Positions 23,847-36,267 of a DNA stretch of 64,000 nucleotides are shown piece by piece (the stretch's first letter is position 1; each line of letters begins with the position of its first letter). The stretch spans positions 310,001-374,000 of the forward strand of contig QUOL01000003.1 in assembly GCA_009761415.1 (NCBI GenBank). Direction: 5' to 3'. The position numbers were made by a program, and so were the translations under genes. The notes beneath the pieces were generated by a model. It was not told the DNA's origin and did not search any database. It was given only the letters and a program-made list of their open reading frames with translations. The stretch comes from Sarcomyxa edulis (taxonomy: Eukaryota; Basidiomycota; Agaricomycetes; Agaricales; Mycenaceae).

Positions 23847-24025
23847 AAGTGGGAGAAGATGAGTGATGTCACACCGTGACAGTCGCGCACGCCGCCTGAT
23901 ATGTTTTCCAAAAATTCGAGTTCTCTGACTCAGATCATATCGGCGAAGACGGAAGCATATGAATTTGCCATAAATTCTGGATATCATGATTTGTTTCTTA
24001 TCGTTTCTCTCTTCTTTTCACCAAA
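23847..24025. promoter_or_regulatory. Short bidirectional promoter between PIG-U and the MFS gene
   Basis: Only 179 bp separate the two divergent start codons. The interval must hold both promoters and 5' leaders. There is a pyrimidine-rich run (TTTCTCTCTTCTTTTCACC) just before the MFS start. No TATA box is clear. Confidence 0.5.
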
Positions 24026-26085
24026 ATGATGGGCGTCGACCATGCTGTGGATATTGAGCTTGTAGGAATCGGAGAAAGCTATAGGTGCGTTTACCTCTCA
24101 ATTTTCGTGCATGACACTGATAGTAGGTGTGTCCATCACGATAGACCACAGTGTGATATAGAATCATCTCCTCCTAGTCCGACGGGAAGCTCAAAATCGG
24201 AAAGTCGTGTCACTCCTGGAACGTCCTTGCATTATGAAGATGATGAACCTTTGAACGCGGTTTCCCTTCCTCCAACGGTCTGCAGAATTGACAGGTTACA
24301 GATCGATAGACACTGACGTTCCTTGTAATGAAAGGACCGTGGGTTCCATGCATGGGCATATCTAGTCAGTGCTTGGATGATTGAGTTGCTCGTTTGGTGG
24401 GCCAGTTTCTCGTCTTGTCCATATGAATCATTGACACTAGACTAGGTCGTTTCCCTTCTCGTACGGAGTGTTTCTCAACTACTACACATCCCACACATTC
24501 AAAGACAATCCGTCGTCTCTTCTCGCTCTCGTCGGATCTCTCTCCACTGGTATCATGTACCTGTCTGCCGTGATAATTACTCCGATCGTCTCCCGCTATC
24601 CGAGACAGAAGAAAAACATAATGGCCGTCGGGGTCACTTTCTGCGTAACTGGCTTGGTCGGTGCTGCGTTCTCTACCAAGCCATGGCAGCTTGTCATAAC
24701 TCAGGGGATAATATATGCTATTGGCGGAAGTGAGCTGCTTCTTTAATCCATTCTTGCATCCGCTAAGCTCTACTGTAGGTTGCTTATATTTTCCTGTTAT
24801 TACTTACGTCTTTGAATGGTTCGCTGAAAAACGTGGATTGGTCAGTTTCCTTCGTCTTCTAGTTTTATCTATACTAATTGCTATCATATTTAGGCAAATG
24901 GGCTCATATTTTCTGGGACCGGTCAGTCTCCTTGTCATATCGTCATCTTCCCCTTCTGAGAGCGCCCTTATATAGGTATCGGTGGCGTCGTGGTCCCGTT
25001 CGTTGTAGAAAGCTTGTTAAACAAATATGGCCCGAAAACCGCTCTATTATCCCTTGTGAGTGTCTTGGCCTCTGGTCGATACTTCGTCGTTTGACTTTCT
25101 CTTGAAGGCCGTTGCATTCTTGGTCCTCAGCATTCCTACCTTCCCCTACATCAAATCTCGGTTACCTCTCGCTCAAGTTGTAGCGCCGAAATCGTTAGAT
25201 ATCCGATTTGTCCACTATTGGCCATTCTGGATACTCTTCCTTGCGAATATCATACAGAGTCTAGGGACATATCTGCCCAATCTCTATCTTCCAAGTATGT
25301 CTCGTGGTAAATCTATATCTTTTAATACTGATAACCTCCGCTAGCATTCGCCGAAGACATCAAATTGAGTACGATATATGGCACTGTCTCATTATCTCTT
25401 CTGAACGGTGATTAGTCTCACTGACTCAGTGCCGCGGTTCACGACTAATTCGCTTTACAGGGGCCTCTGTCCCCGGCCTCATATTCCTTGGATGGCTATC
25501 CGATCGTTACGACATCCGGTTCTCGATATTACTGTCGACGGTAGGATCTTCTCTAGCAGTGTTCCTGCTTTGGGGATTATGCGAAAGTCTCGCACCTTTA
25601 CTCCTCTTCTCCTGTGTGTATGGATTTTTGGCGTCGAGTTGGTGTGCACTGTACCCGCGTTTCTCTTCATCGGTGGCGGGAGACGATCCCCATCTGTCAG
25701 CAACCATGATGTCGGTCTTCATCGCAGGTGGGCTCGAAGTTCCGTATCGAGCTATAGATTGTATCCTTATTTTCTTCCATAGGCAGAGGCATTGGAAATG
25801 TACTGTCAGCCCCAATCTCAGGAGGACTACAACACCCATGGATCCTCACTGGTCATTCCGCCTTCGCTTATGGACTCAAGGGATATGCAAGTTTCCAAGC
25901 TCTCTATATATATTCCGTCTCTAGCTTATCTTTCTTATCAGGGTCCTCTTATCACCTTTACTGGTGTCACTCTGGGCGCGAGTAGTCTCGGAATCGCGTA
26001 CCGCAGTTTCGGACATATGGATCCAAACGCGATGGTCGTTCCTCATCCTCGTCCTCGCCGCGACTCGTCGCAGACACGGGGATGA
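24026..26085 (+). CDS. MFS transporter, monocarboxylate-porter-like
   Basis: Twelve exons: 24026-24084, 24127-24277, 24335-24396, 24446-24729, 24779-24840, 24894-24921, 24976-25055, 25108-25294, 25345-25407, 25461-25727, 25783-25886, 25942-26085, giving 496 residues. A polar cytoplasmic N-terminus of about 70 residues leads to DRGFHAWAYLVSAWMIELL, typical of fungal monocarboxylate-type MFS proteins. Then come SFPFSYGVFLNYYTSH, FPVITYVFEWFAEKRGLANG, FSGTGIGGVVVPF, LFLGWLSDRYDIR (the mid-protein DR motif) and GRGIGNVLSAPISGGLQ. Twelve hydrophobic helices are expected. The intron at 25887-25941 starts GCAAGT and ends CAG, a GC-AG intron; reading through it would break the last transmembrane region. 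The substrate is unknown. Confidence 0.88.
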
Positions 26086-26766
26086 TTCTCATCAACACTG
26101 CATTTTTGCTAGGGGTTTTCAAAGTAGGCTTGCTCTCTGTGCCGTGACGACAGTACAAACGGTGTCAAGAGCTAGGTAGTTTCTCCACAACATACATAGA
26201 CATGGACGCACAGACAGCGACCGTACACAAACTAGAACACGATGTTCGTCACCTACGTCCGTCGATCTAGATTCAGCATTGCACGACATTTAGTGTCACA
26301 AGGATATCGTTGACAGCTTATACATCACGATAACTTTACACACTGAAGTGGGGTGTCGATCACAGATCAAGAGTCATTAGATACAATTCAAGAAATATGA
26401 AGAATCTATCCAAGAGTAGCGCTTAATCTCCAGCAGTAGTTGAGAAGTTCATCTTCCATCTACGATGATGGATGCGTGGTCAAAGAGATGCATGCACCTA
26501 ATCATGGCTTAATCCCTGATTGGTCCGAGATACACGTCTAGAAGGTGTAGCTCTACTAGTATACGCAGACTTGATGTCGCTGCAATGAGTGCAATATTCC
26601 TTTGTACCTGTGTAAAGAGTGTAAGGTCAGAGCTTGGAAATGATGTCTGGACCCGCGAATTGGTACGCGTCATCAAGACCACGCGTACATATGTGCATCG
26701 TGAAGGCAAAGTGAGTCGCAGAACAGACTGAGCCATCAATAATCACGACCACTAGATAGAGCTTCG
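26086..26766. other. Intergenic between convergent genes
   Basis: This lies between the convergent MFS and GT69 genes. No gene recognised. Confidence 0.6.
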
Positions 26767-28566
26767 TCAATTCAGAAGATCTTGTATGAGTAGTAGGACG
26801 CCTACGGGATGACATTCCCCTCCATCCCACCTCCATACATTATCCGGATTTCCAATGACCATCTTCGCTAGATGCATCCCGCTCCCTTTCTCGACGTTTT
26901 CGATCCACCATTTTACGACCCAATGTCTCGTCACATATTTATACCACACGTAGAAACTCCAGTCGTAACTTGTTATCACGCGTGGGTTAACGTAGATCTT
27001 TTGTAGATCGAACTGTCGTCGTAGATCGTATGGGAGGTTAAAAGCTTCGGAAGAGAAACATTCTGTTGGGGAAGAGGCACGGAATTGGAGGGGAGGAGAC
27101 AAAGCTGGAGAAGTATCTTTATTATCGGAGAAATTAGGATGCGAGACGGGAAGTGGATTGGGGAGCGGGGAAGTCGAGAGCGACCACTTCGTGGTGGATT
27201 TAGACCGAAGAGGGATGGGGAGGAAGGGGTCTACACGGATCCCTACGATGCCGTTCCAACAAGTAAAAACGGGAGCAGGTTCGTCGTGCATGACGGCCTT
27301 CATTCCAGCGTCTTCTAAAAGATAAGGCCAGAGGGATGAGACAAGTCTACCAAGTCGGTCTCGGGTGACCCATGCGTCGTATAAGCTACGGTATGGTCAA
27401 CGAATGACCTCGAACCAACTAGAAAGTATAACTTACCCCCAGAACGACAAGTCCAACCCACACACCATATCCCAATCCCCGTCCCTCGTCTTCAAGAGTT
27501 CCACCATCGATTCTGCGGATACGAAGACATCGTTGCTGTACAAGATACGATCATATCCTCCTTTCTGTACTAACGGTTCTAGTACAAGATTCCGAACGGC
27601 TGCAAGGAATTTGATCCGTGGGGGACCCGTATCCATGTTGTCAGGACGTGGTATCGACGTATCTTGTGTCAAAACACGATGCGGGACGTTCAAGTCAGTA
27701 AGCTTTGTGGCAAATTCTTCGAGAAGAGCTGCAGTATTGTCGCCACTATTGGATTCCACGATGGATACGAAGGTATTGTCCTGAGGAAAGAGTTAGATGC
27801 AATACACAGATGAAGCAATACATCGAAGACGTACAATTCCGATGTATTGAATGACTTGGAGCATTTCCTGACTCCAGAAGGGGATGACGCGTTCATTGTT
27901 ATAAAACATAGCTGCTATGAAGATCTTTTCTGCGAAAGGTAACATTCAATATGTAAATGTCCGCACAGGCTAGATGAACGTACACGTACCTCCGTTGCCG
28001 TATCCTTCTGGCTTTGGGTCGCGTGAAGCAGCCTTGAGGTCGGGTCGGTATCGGATGTCTCCTGGAAGTTCGTACGTCGCTAGGAGGAATACTCCTAACG
28101 CCACTATGGCTAGATAAATCGCTAAACATAGACGCCAACGAAGATGTCGACGAAACGCGTGCAAGAGATGATATCTGGGTATCCGATTGCCATGGCCCTC
28201 TTCTTGCTCTGCCCCGATGTCAATAGGCATCTGACGGTAATCATTCTTGTATCTCTTCGTCCGCGTCCAAAGCTGTTTGCTGAAGGCCCATATGAACATG
28301 CCCGAGGCCATGCACGCCGCCCATATTGGCAAAGTTATCATCGTTAGCACAAGTCTCGTCCTTGATACTGGCCATGCTGGTGCCCATATGCCACTGCCGA
28401 CGTGCGCGAACCAATAGAGATAGACTTGATGGTAAACAAAAGCGAGAAGAAAAACGGGAAGAATGATGTGCCAGGTGAGTACTAGACCGGAAAGAGTGGT
28501 GAAAAACGACCACGACAACAACCTGGTGGCGAAAGCGACGGCCAGATGAACTTTGGAGGAGACCAT
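26767..28566 (-). CDS. GT69 glycosyltransferase, CMT1/CAP59 family
   Basis: Four exons: 28566-27990, 27929-27835, 27780-27437, 27385-26767, giving 544 residues. The first about 190 residues hold several hydrophobic helices, the last (LAIYLAIVALGVFLLATYEL) acting as a Golgi-type anchor. The lumenal domain has the family order: EKIFIAAMFYNNERVIPFWS, VSIVESNSGDNT, PHRVLTQDTSIPRPDNM, LAAVRNLVLEPLVQKGGYD, ILYSNDVFV (likely the metal-binding Asp), DMVCGLDLSFWGLYDAWVTR, DEPAPVFTCWNGIVG and QKIYVNPRVITSYDW. In Cryptococcus, CMT1 is an alpha-1,3-mannosyltransferase and CAP59 is needed for capsule export. Here the likely role is mannosylation of a surface glycan; the acceptor is not known. Confidence 0.9.
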
Positions 28567-30211
28567 GGCCGAATAATCACTCAAGGATGAGTCTTAACGA
28601 GCATTCCGCAGTTATTTTTTGGATTTGCAAATGCGGATCCTGAGCTTAACCTCGTCTTCTTTCGCAACGTGGAAACCCCTCCATTCCGATACCTGCGTTC
28701 ACTGTGCATTCGAGTCGATGCGAAGTTCGGAATGCCTTTGCTCGAGTGGAAAGTAGTGTCCAGTTCGAGTCATTGCTGAAACGTTGCTAGACGTGGTCCT
28801 CGACATGAATCTACTTCGAGCTGAGTGAGAAGCAACTTGTCGGAGAAGAAGCATAAATTTAGACATACCTCCTCACTGGCAACTTGTGATAGTCTTTCAT
28901 GCAGTCGACTCTCCAATGCCACCTTGGAGTGAGAAACAGGAACAGGAACAACTGCGAAGAATTGTTCTCTGCAATTGTCGAACGGTCGATGGAAATTTGA
29001 TGGAAAGATATAATAATAACTGGCATCGCACAAGCATCGTAGGTCTATGTACCACTCTTCACCGTGACAATCTTTATCTTTATCCGAGCTCCCTCAAGCC
29101 TCAGAATACTTTCAGACTTCAAACACGCAAGTCTCTCCGAAATCCATCGATGAATGCATTTCATATGTGTATGCATTCGCCAGAACGAACATCCCGGGAC
29201 GAAGTAATCGGAAATCTGGACCAGACCCCTCAGAAACGACACTAACTTTCCGGTCTTCCCCACAATTCGTATTGGAAACGATGTCGATTGAGATTATGAA
29301 CGCTAGGCAGGCAACAAATCACTGGCGAGGTTTTGAAAAGGTCTTGGTGGTAAGTCTTGGGTATTAAGATTAAGATACGCGTCCTCCGCAATCTGAACAC
29401 CTCCACAGTAGTCCACAGTTCACATGGTAAAATTCCTGGCGCACGTCGCATGTTCGATTATAACTGACGTTGGGGGAGGATTTTTCATTTAGCCGACCCA
29501 CCGAGTCCGAAGGCAGAAGGCCCAAAGCACGTCGAAACGGACCAGTTTTATATATATTTCGCCACAAAAAGGTCGGCCAACCTCGTAATCTTTACGGACA
29601 ATCTAATTCGAATTACATTCATCCCGACATGTCTCATATCGTCGTCGGTCGACCGCCTGTCCGCACAAAAGCCTCGCCCAACCACGCCACTTATGTTGAT
29701 CAGAACTTCAGCTATTCGAAGCCTAGACTTCAATTTGTAGCGAGCGGTCACCCCTAGATTACCACCAAGGTCACCGGCGAAATATTCCGTCTTTCCTCAG
29801 TGTCGCCACCAGGAGTTCACCAGTTCCGATGAATGTCGCCTCTGTCGACAACTATCCCGTGTGTTTCCTTCCGACGTTCTCCCAGGGGACCCATTGTTCC
29901 TGCCGACTGTGCCGTACGCAGTCTATCCGCACGCTCGAGCTCAGACATCAGCCCAATCATGATTCGAAAGAAAGCGCAGTCTTATCTTTCTCCTCGACGT
30001 CTTGTCCATTCGTAGTCTACAGACGACCACTATCACTCATGCAATCTACAAATCTGAACAACGATTGTACATGATTCGACAGCCGGTATCGGTGAGCGCA
30101 AGGTGAGCGCGTCAGCCTGAGTTTATCTGTGGTGTATCTAATTATATACGATCTAAATAAAGATATCGCGACATTCGGTGCAAAGATCGTCCGATTTATC
30201 ATGGAACAGAG

Positions 30212-30220
30212 ATCTGATAA
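30212..30220 (+). promoter_or_regulatory. Iron-type GATA motif ATCTGATAA
   Basis: ATCTGATAA matches the extended site ATCWGATAA bound by fungal iron-repressor GATA factors (Urbs1, SREA, Sre). It lies 376 bp before the ferric reductase start codon. A further GATAA core occurs on the other strand at 30196-30200. Such factors repress iron-uptake genes when iron is plentiful. That it functions here is inference. Confidence 0.5.
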
Positions 30221-30476
30221 GATTAGCCTCTATCGTAATCTATCATCACCAATTTCCCCCCGTCTAATCTGATTAGATTGCAATTTGTCCTCTGCGCATT
30301 TTGCAAGTATTTTGCGTCGATCAACTGGCAACTCCTTCTCGAAATTCGTGGTGCATCGTTCACTACCGGTACCGTCGCACCTGGCTTTATTCGTGATATC
30401 ACGGTCATAGCCACGCACTTAAGGCCCTTTTTCAGTCGTACCTAGATCATCCACCGATCTCTCGTCTATTGCAATG

Positions 30477-30484
30477 TATAAAAA
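30477..30484 (+). promoter_or_regulatory. TATA-like box of the ferric reductase gene
   Basis: TATAAAAA lies about 112 bp before the start codon, followed by a C/T-rich tract. The spacing suits a fungal core promoter. Confidence 0.45.
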
Positions 30485-30595
30485 CCTCCAAATGCTGCTT
30501 TTCTGCCCCGTCGCACCCCGTCCCCTGAGGCTCTCACTTTCTTGCCTTACTCGGTCCTTCCCGCATAACGATAACTGCAACTATCGATATCGACG

Positions 30596-33535
30596 ATGTC
30601 GTCCCACAGTGTTATCAATGCAACGTCCTTGGCCAAAGCAAACCCCGACAAGGCGCTGTATAAGCACCGACAATCAGCATATCCGCACCAGATGTGGTAT
30701 CTCTTTGCCTGCGTAATTTTCACTGTCATGTGTCTGCAGTGGAGTTCATGGGCGTGGACTGCATTGGCCAATGCTTATCGTATGCGCAACAAACGCACTG
30801 CAGCGGCTGTCTCGAAGCCAGACTCCGCCTCGGCTGCTCGTCACGACCCGGAACTTGGTACTGGCAATAGCACTCACGTCGTCGCCGACACCAGTGCCTC
30901 ACGACCCATGTCCCTCCGTTATGTCCCCACCTACATGGTCTCGGCCATTCGCACTCTCCTCTTCAGGAAAACTCTTACTCTTACGATCCCTATGATTTCT
31001 TTTTCCGGGTGCGTGTTTTGACCTCGTTTGATTTCGTTCTATAGCTGATGTCCTTGTGCACCTTTAGTCCAAGATACTTCGTCCTGGACCAATATATGAT
31101 CAATGTAGCCGAGCTCATCTTGACATGCGGTTACATCGTCGGTCTTTTCACGTGGGAGTTCTCCAATAGTACGCTCCAATTCTTTATCTATACCATTTCT
31201 TCTTGGCCTTCTCGTGCTGCATCACTGATACGCTTCATCGCATGCAGCAACCACTATCGCGGGTATACACCTAAGTCCGACCTACTGGTCTAACCGTGCT
31301 GGGACCCTGGCTGCCGCGCAGTTCCCTTTGATTACTGTCTTAGGGACCAAAAATATCATCAGCAGTGAGTGATCTGTCTCTGAAGCTTCTAGTGGCTCTT
31401 ACGCATGGCGACTGACTATCGCTTTTACCTGAATTACAGTGGCAACTCGCGTCAGCACCGAACGCGTCAACTACCTTCACCGCATGACCGCTCGGGTCAT
31501 GTTCGTTCTTATCTGGGTCCATGTTGCTGGCAGGGTATGTTTTGCTCCGTCATCCACTCCATCTACGACATTTAGTCTTCCATTATTGAGTTTTTGACCG
31601 TCAATTCTGACTTTCTATATGTCTTAAAAGGTCAAAGTCAACATTAGCGACCGCGACATGAGCACTCAGTGGATGAAACTGGGCATCCTGGGCACTGTCG
31701 CATTCTTTGTACTCATTGTCACGTCTTTGCGTCCTATTAGGAAGGAAGCGTATGAGCTATTCTTCTTGACACATTTTGTGATGGCTTTGTGAGTTTGTAC
31801 AGCTCGTTCCCATCTCTCGTCCTCTGACAGTCGCGGCTATTTCTCTCGCGCAGGATCACGCTCATCGGTACCTACTACCATGTGAGGCATTTCAGGTGAG
31901 TTTGTTGATCGGAGTTTGACCCGAATTCCTTCATCGTCCGTATCAAGTTCAGCGTATATTGATCCAAAAATTATGTCCTACAGATTCCATCAATACATCT
32001 GGCCATGCTTCTTCATCTGGGCTCTTGATCGTCTCATCCGTGTTGGCCGAGTGGCTTTCTTCAACTTTTCTCATTACTTTTCTCGGTCCAGCTCAAACTC
32101 TTCGACTGTATCACCCTCCTCTTCAACGTCTTCTCTCACCGCGGATGTTACGCCCCGTGTTCACACACAAGCGACGCTTACCATGCTGTCGACCCACTGT
32201 GTCCAAGTAACTATTCCTCGTCCACCCCACTTTCATTGGTCTCCTGGACAAACTGCCATGCTCATCATTCCGAGGGTATACACTCTAACAGGAGTCCCAC
32301 TCGAGGCTCATCCTTTCACTATCGCTAGTTACGATTCTTCGTCTTATGCTAATGCATCTGGTATGTCTCCGGATACTGCCAGCGATGACGAAAAAGCTTT
32401 CGAGAAAGTTGAACAAAGGAACCCGTTCTCGCACGATCTCGTCTTCCTCGTCAATTCGCATAAGGGCTTCACGCGGCGTCTGACATCGGCCGCGATCAAG
32501 GCTGCCACCTCTGCCGATGCTTCCAGCGAAAAGACTTCGAAACCCAAAACTTTCAAAGTCCTGATTGACGGTCCATATGGGATGTCTCCTGACTTGAGTG
32601 GATGCGCTACGGTCGTCCTTATCGCTGGTACGCGTGTTTGTCTGCCTTTATCTCCAAGCCACAAGTATTGATCGCTCCTTGTATCAAACCAGGTGGTTCT
32701 GGCATCGCGTACACACTTCCTGTCTTCTTAGATCTTGTCCAGTCAGTGATTCATTTCATTTGCTCTCCATAATCAGTACTGATTGATACTTTAGACGTGT
32801 CAAACTCGGGAAGAGCGACACCACGAGGGTCGTATTTATTTGGGCTATCCGTGCAGCGGGTAGGTTTCGTCTCACACGTGGTAGTCTTTCATGATACTCA
32901 TCCCTTGAACCCTGCAGACCATATCAACTGGATATCGACACCCATATTTCAATCACTCTCGCAGCTGTCTCCCTCTCTTGGATTGAACGTTGAGGTCAAC
33001 ATCTATGTCACAGATGACCACAACGCCAATCCCGAGGAGGACTGGGACGACGATTCCATCCATGGCAGTGACGAAGCCAACTCCGAATCTCGAGACTCCA
33101 ACGAAACGGAGATAGAAAGTCCTATCAGCCCCGTCAGCCGGACTCCTACCTTTGTGGGACCTAATTTCGGTTCCGAGAGCGAGAAGCCCCGCAGGTTCTC
33201 GGTCAAAGGGGAGAAAAGGAACTCGACTCTAAAAGCTCAAGGGGCCGAGATGCTCAGCCTTTCGTGTGTGTCAACGTTCGTTGGAAGGCCTGATCTTGAA
33301 CCCATTTTGCGCGACACGGTGGAAGGAACTGTCATTGGCGGAGAAGTTTCTGTTCACGGTATGTTTTTTCATTTTATCTCTTCTTCGACGTAAAAATTCA
33401 CATTTTCTCCGGTTTTTAGTCTGTGGTTCGAACGGAATTGCGAATGCCGTTCGTTCTGCACTAGCTTACAACCCTACGAATATCCTGAGAGGCGGGGCGA
33501 CCGTCTCCCTTCATGTCGAGTCGTTCGGTCTCTGA
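30596..33535 (+). CDS. Ferric reductase (FRE family) with haem, FAD and NADPH domains
   Basis: Eleven exons: 30596-31008, 31068-31168, 31248-31364, 31440-31534, 31631-31788, 31854-31895, 31984-32627, 32693-32741, 32795-32859, 32918-33358, 33420-33535, giving 746 residues. It should pass electrons from cytosolic NADPH through FAD and two haems to Fe(III) outside the cell. The two haem-ligand pairs are visible with the usual 14-residue spacing: H224/H238 (YLHRMTARVMFVLIWVH) and H290/H304 (THFVMALITLIGTYYH). FAD binding is shown by HPFTIAS. NADPH binding is shown by VVLIAGGSGIAYTLP and the C-terminal CGSNGIANAVR. An acidic insert (about residues 560-620) precedes the last domain. Early helices lie at the N-terminus. 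No multicopper oxidase or permease neighbour is present. Confidence 0.93.
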
Positions 33536-34246
33536 TCTTCTTTCGCGATCTTCTCGGCGCTAGCAGCTGCTATGATTCGTTTTCTCTGGTTCACCGTTCG
33601 GTCAGGTTTTATTGCTGATGGTCCAGTTTTTTTCCGAAGACTCAAAGTCTTCCAACTCTTCATGAATCTTGTTATGAACTTCGATAGATTTGGGTGCTTA
33701 CTCATATACACGGAATAGATAGAAACACACAAAAAATGGAGTGCGCCACACGGCCATTCCACTGTACTGATTAGGATGGTGGACACCTATTTGGTTACCA
33801 TGACTTCAAATAAACATCGACGTTGTATACACTTACAACCACTGTATCCAAATGTCCAAATTAGTAGTACTACTGCATATTATATTTCAGTCCTTAAGCT
33901 TACACTCCCAACTCGCAGGAGGAGGTTCAAGCGAGTCCATCAATGCCAACGCAACGATGACGACGTCGGTTGATTTTTCAGATGAACACAGGTTCTAGAG
34001 TCTCTAGATAGACGACCCCCGACCTCGCGTCTATCTTGTCCATCAAGGGAGTTCTTCACGTTGCGACCAAAAAAGACGAATGGGACATTGCCCTCTGAGA
34101 CTCAAATTTAACTTTGTGGATCCGAGTGATCCACTTACGGTGCTCCTTGTGGTCGCCGTCTGGATCGAGCCTCCTTCCACCTTATGTTCTGCGTCTTACA
34201 CTTCCTTGGATGCGGTGCTAGCGGGTGTCGTCCTGTGTCGTCGTCG
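33536..34246. other. Intergenic between ferric reductase and hAT element 2
   Basis: No supported gene. Short frames only. Confidence 0.6.
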
Positions 34247-34254
34247 TCTCCAGT

Positions 34255-35819
34255 TAGTGTTGTTGGCAAAATTCTGCCAGTTCGCCAATTCGCCGTGGCA
34301 AAATGGCAATTGCCGGCAGATGGCAGAATGTCTGGGGCAGAATTTGGCAGAATTTCAGTGGCTGTGAGGGGATAGCCCTATGTTGAGAGGATCTCCAGGC
34401 CAAAGTGGCAACGTCTTAGGGATCCAACAAATCTTGTTCAGAGAGGTAAACGATAGATGAGAATTAGCAGCAAATTGCCAGCAATCAGCTAAATAGAGAG
34501 TTTGCGATTGCCGCATGCGGCCGGTCTGGCTCATTGCGAAAGCCGCGGTGCAGCGTGTGGCTGTGCATCAAGAATTCGCTCTCGTCGTCCTCTATATCCT
34601 CCTCAGGAATAGCTACGTTAACCGGATTCCTTTCAAATCATACTCAATACATTGCTTCATTTCACAAACCAGGCTCATCAAGTTTTTAGGCACTTATACC
34701 GCTTCAATCTTCAAAAATTGTATCATCATGGAGGAAATAAGATCTTTGGACTTCCGGGAGAGAACATCTCGAAGATAGAGAAAGCAAATGGTGTATTTGT
34801 TAGCCTTCCAGAGTGACATGTAAACTGCCGAAACTAGGGATATACATGTGTCCCAGAAGTACGTGAATGTGCCATTTACTTCCCGGGAGACCCCTCCCAG
34901 AAAATCCATCCATATCTCTATGCCTAGTCATTGTGAATGCGATGGGATTTATGCTTGAACTGTATAGAGTCTGAGGATGCTGCACAAAGGTACGGAGCAC
35001 GGCTTTCGGCGCAGATCTGTCGACATCGAAGGCTCCAGTGCAGCCTCATAAAGTACCACAAATTGTCACTGATCGATGATTGAGATATTGTAGAAGCTTC
35101 AGAAAGATGTCTGTGAGGGTGAGCGCATATAAACGAGAGTATAATATGAGGAGCGTACGGTGTATCGACCAGTGCTCGTGTCATACTATCGACCCACGGT
35201 CGGACCCATTTTGGGTGAACGAGTATGGAGATTGTTGAAGGGCGGCGGCAGCTCCCTAGCACCCTTGCAGTGGTCTGTGAGAGTTCTGCATGACTTTCTG
35301 TGCGTTGCCGTTCGGAAATTGGGTTATATGTGTGGGTGACCACCGGATTACTGATTTGTGGCCGCGTGACTGTTTCTCTGATTTCTAGCCCGATTTTTGC
35401 GATACAAGCGTTGAGCAGAGACTTCTGTGAGACTCGGGCAGCGATAGAGAGAGACCAAGTATCGAAATTAGTTGGTTGTGTCGTCGATAGAGCTCAAGCT
35501 GCTGGCGGCTTTCGCAATCGCAAAATGCCGCTGGCGGCTGACTAAGCATGATCTGGCGGCTATCGCAAACTCTCTAATTTGGCTCGTCAGAATGTCACAT
35601 TTGTCACGGATGAGTGACAGAAATACTAAATATAGTAAGATTAACCATTTTTGGAAAGGTTCATTTCACGGATTGCCTGGTGAATGCTCCTTATCTAGAC
35701 GGGTTTTGTAGTCAGAAAATAGCCTTATTTCATTTTGCCAAATTTTGCCACCCCTGGCAATTGCCATTCTGCCATTCTGCCGGCAGAAGAGGACCAAAAT
35801 AATTCTGCCCACGACACTA
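34255..35819. mobile_element. Second non-autonomous hAT-type element, 1,565 bp
   Basis: The element begins TAGTGTTGTTGGCAAAATT and ends, read from the other strand, TAGTGTCGTGGGCAGAATT. It is flanked by a perfect 8-bp direct repeat, TCTCCAGT, at 34247-34254 and 35820-35827, which fits hAT insertion. Both ends are rich in the words GGCA, TGCC and GGCAGAAT in opposing orientation. A second inner pair of inverted segments contains AGAGAGTTTGCGAT (near 34496 and, inverted, near 35570). The interior has no transposase frame. The longest frame (34924-35343, minus) has no known motif and may be captured host DNA. Confidence 0.82.
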
Positions 35820-35827
35820 TCTCCAGT

Positions 35828-36267
35828 ACAGTTTAGTATGCGGCCAATTTTCTACATTTTCTTGCATTTTCGGCCTGCCGGAGTATCGCCGCTTTCCCAC
35901 GCATTGACAGATCTTCTCCTCTCCGAGTCTGTCATTCAAATTTCAGTCTGCCAGTTGATAGGGACCGCCTTTTTCGCGACACTCTCGTATTCTATCGCAG
36001 GACTTGTCTACTTGCTCACAGGAATGGTAACTGGCACGACGTTGGGCACCCAAACGTGTGATTCCGCCTTTATTCCTATTGACTTCTAAAGGTCGGCTGA
36101 TGTCATTTGGTAACATAGAAGCAACTCCCAACTCCACCCATGATTAGTATCTCATCTCGAATTTGGATGACTGTCGCCATGAAGGATCCTTTCCGTTCAT
36201 GCCTGAGCGAATAAAAGGTCTCCTCATCTAGGTGTTAGCTCTTCATTCTGTCTTCGGAACCCTCACA
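35828..36267. promoter_or_regulatory. Promoter region of the beta-mannosidase gene
   Basis: No gene seen. An AATAAAAGG TATA-like element at 36210-36218 lies about 50 bp before the start codon. Confidence 0.4.

Larger units (their letters stand above)
28567..30595. other. Long divergent intergenic region
   Basis: This separates the divergent GT69 and ferric reductase genes. A minus-strand frame at 28770-29033 includes a helical-looking segment (ESRLHERLSQVASEE) next to a possible splice donor, but I cannot build a gene from it. Candidate ferric reductase control sites at 30212 and 30477 are listed separately. Confidence 0.5.

Noticed and set aside
8827..28566. A secondary-metabolite cluster built on the oxygenase, MFS carrier and glycosyltransferase
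   Set aside because: No core synthase is present, and the genes between (TRS65, PIG-U, DUF3292) are housekeeping.
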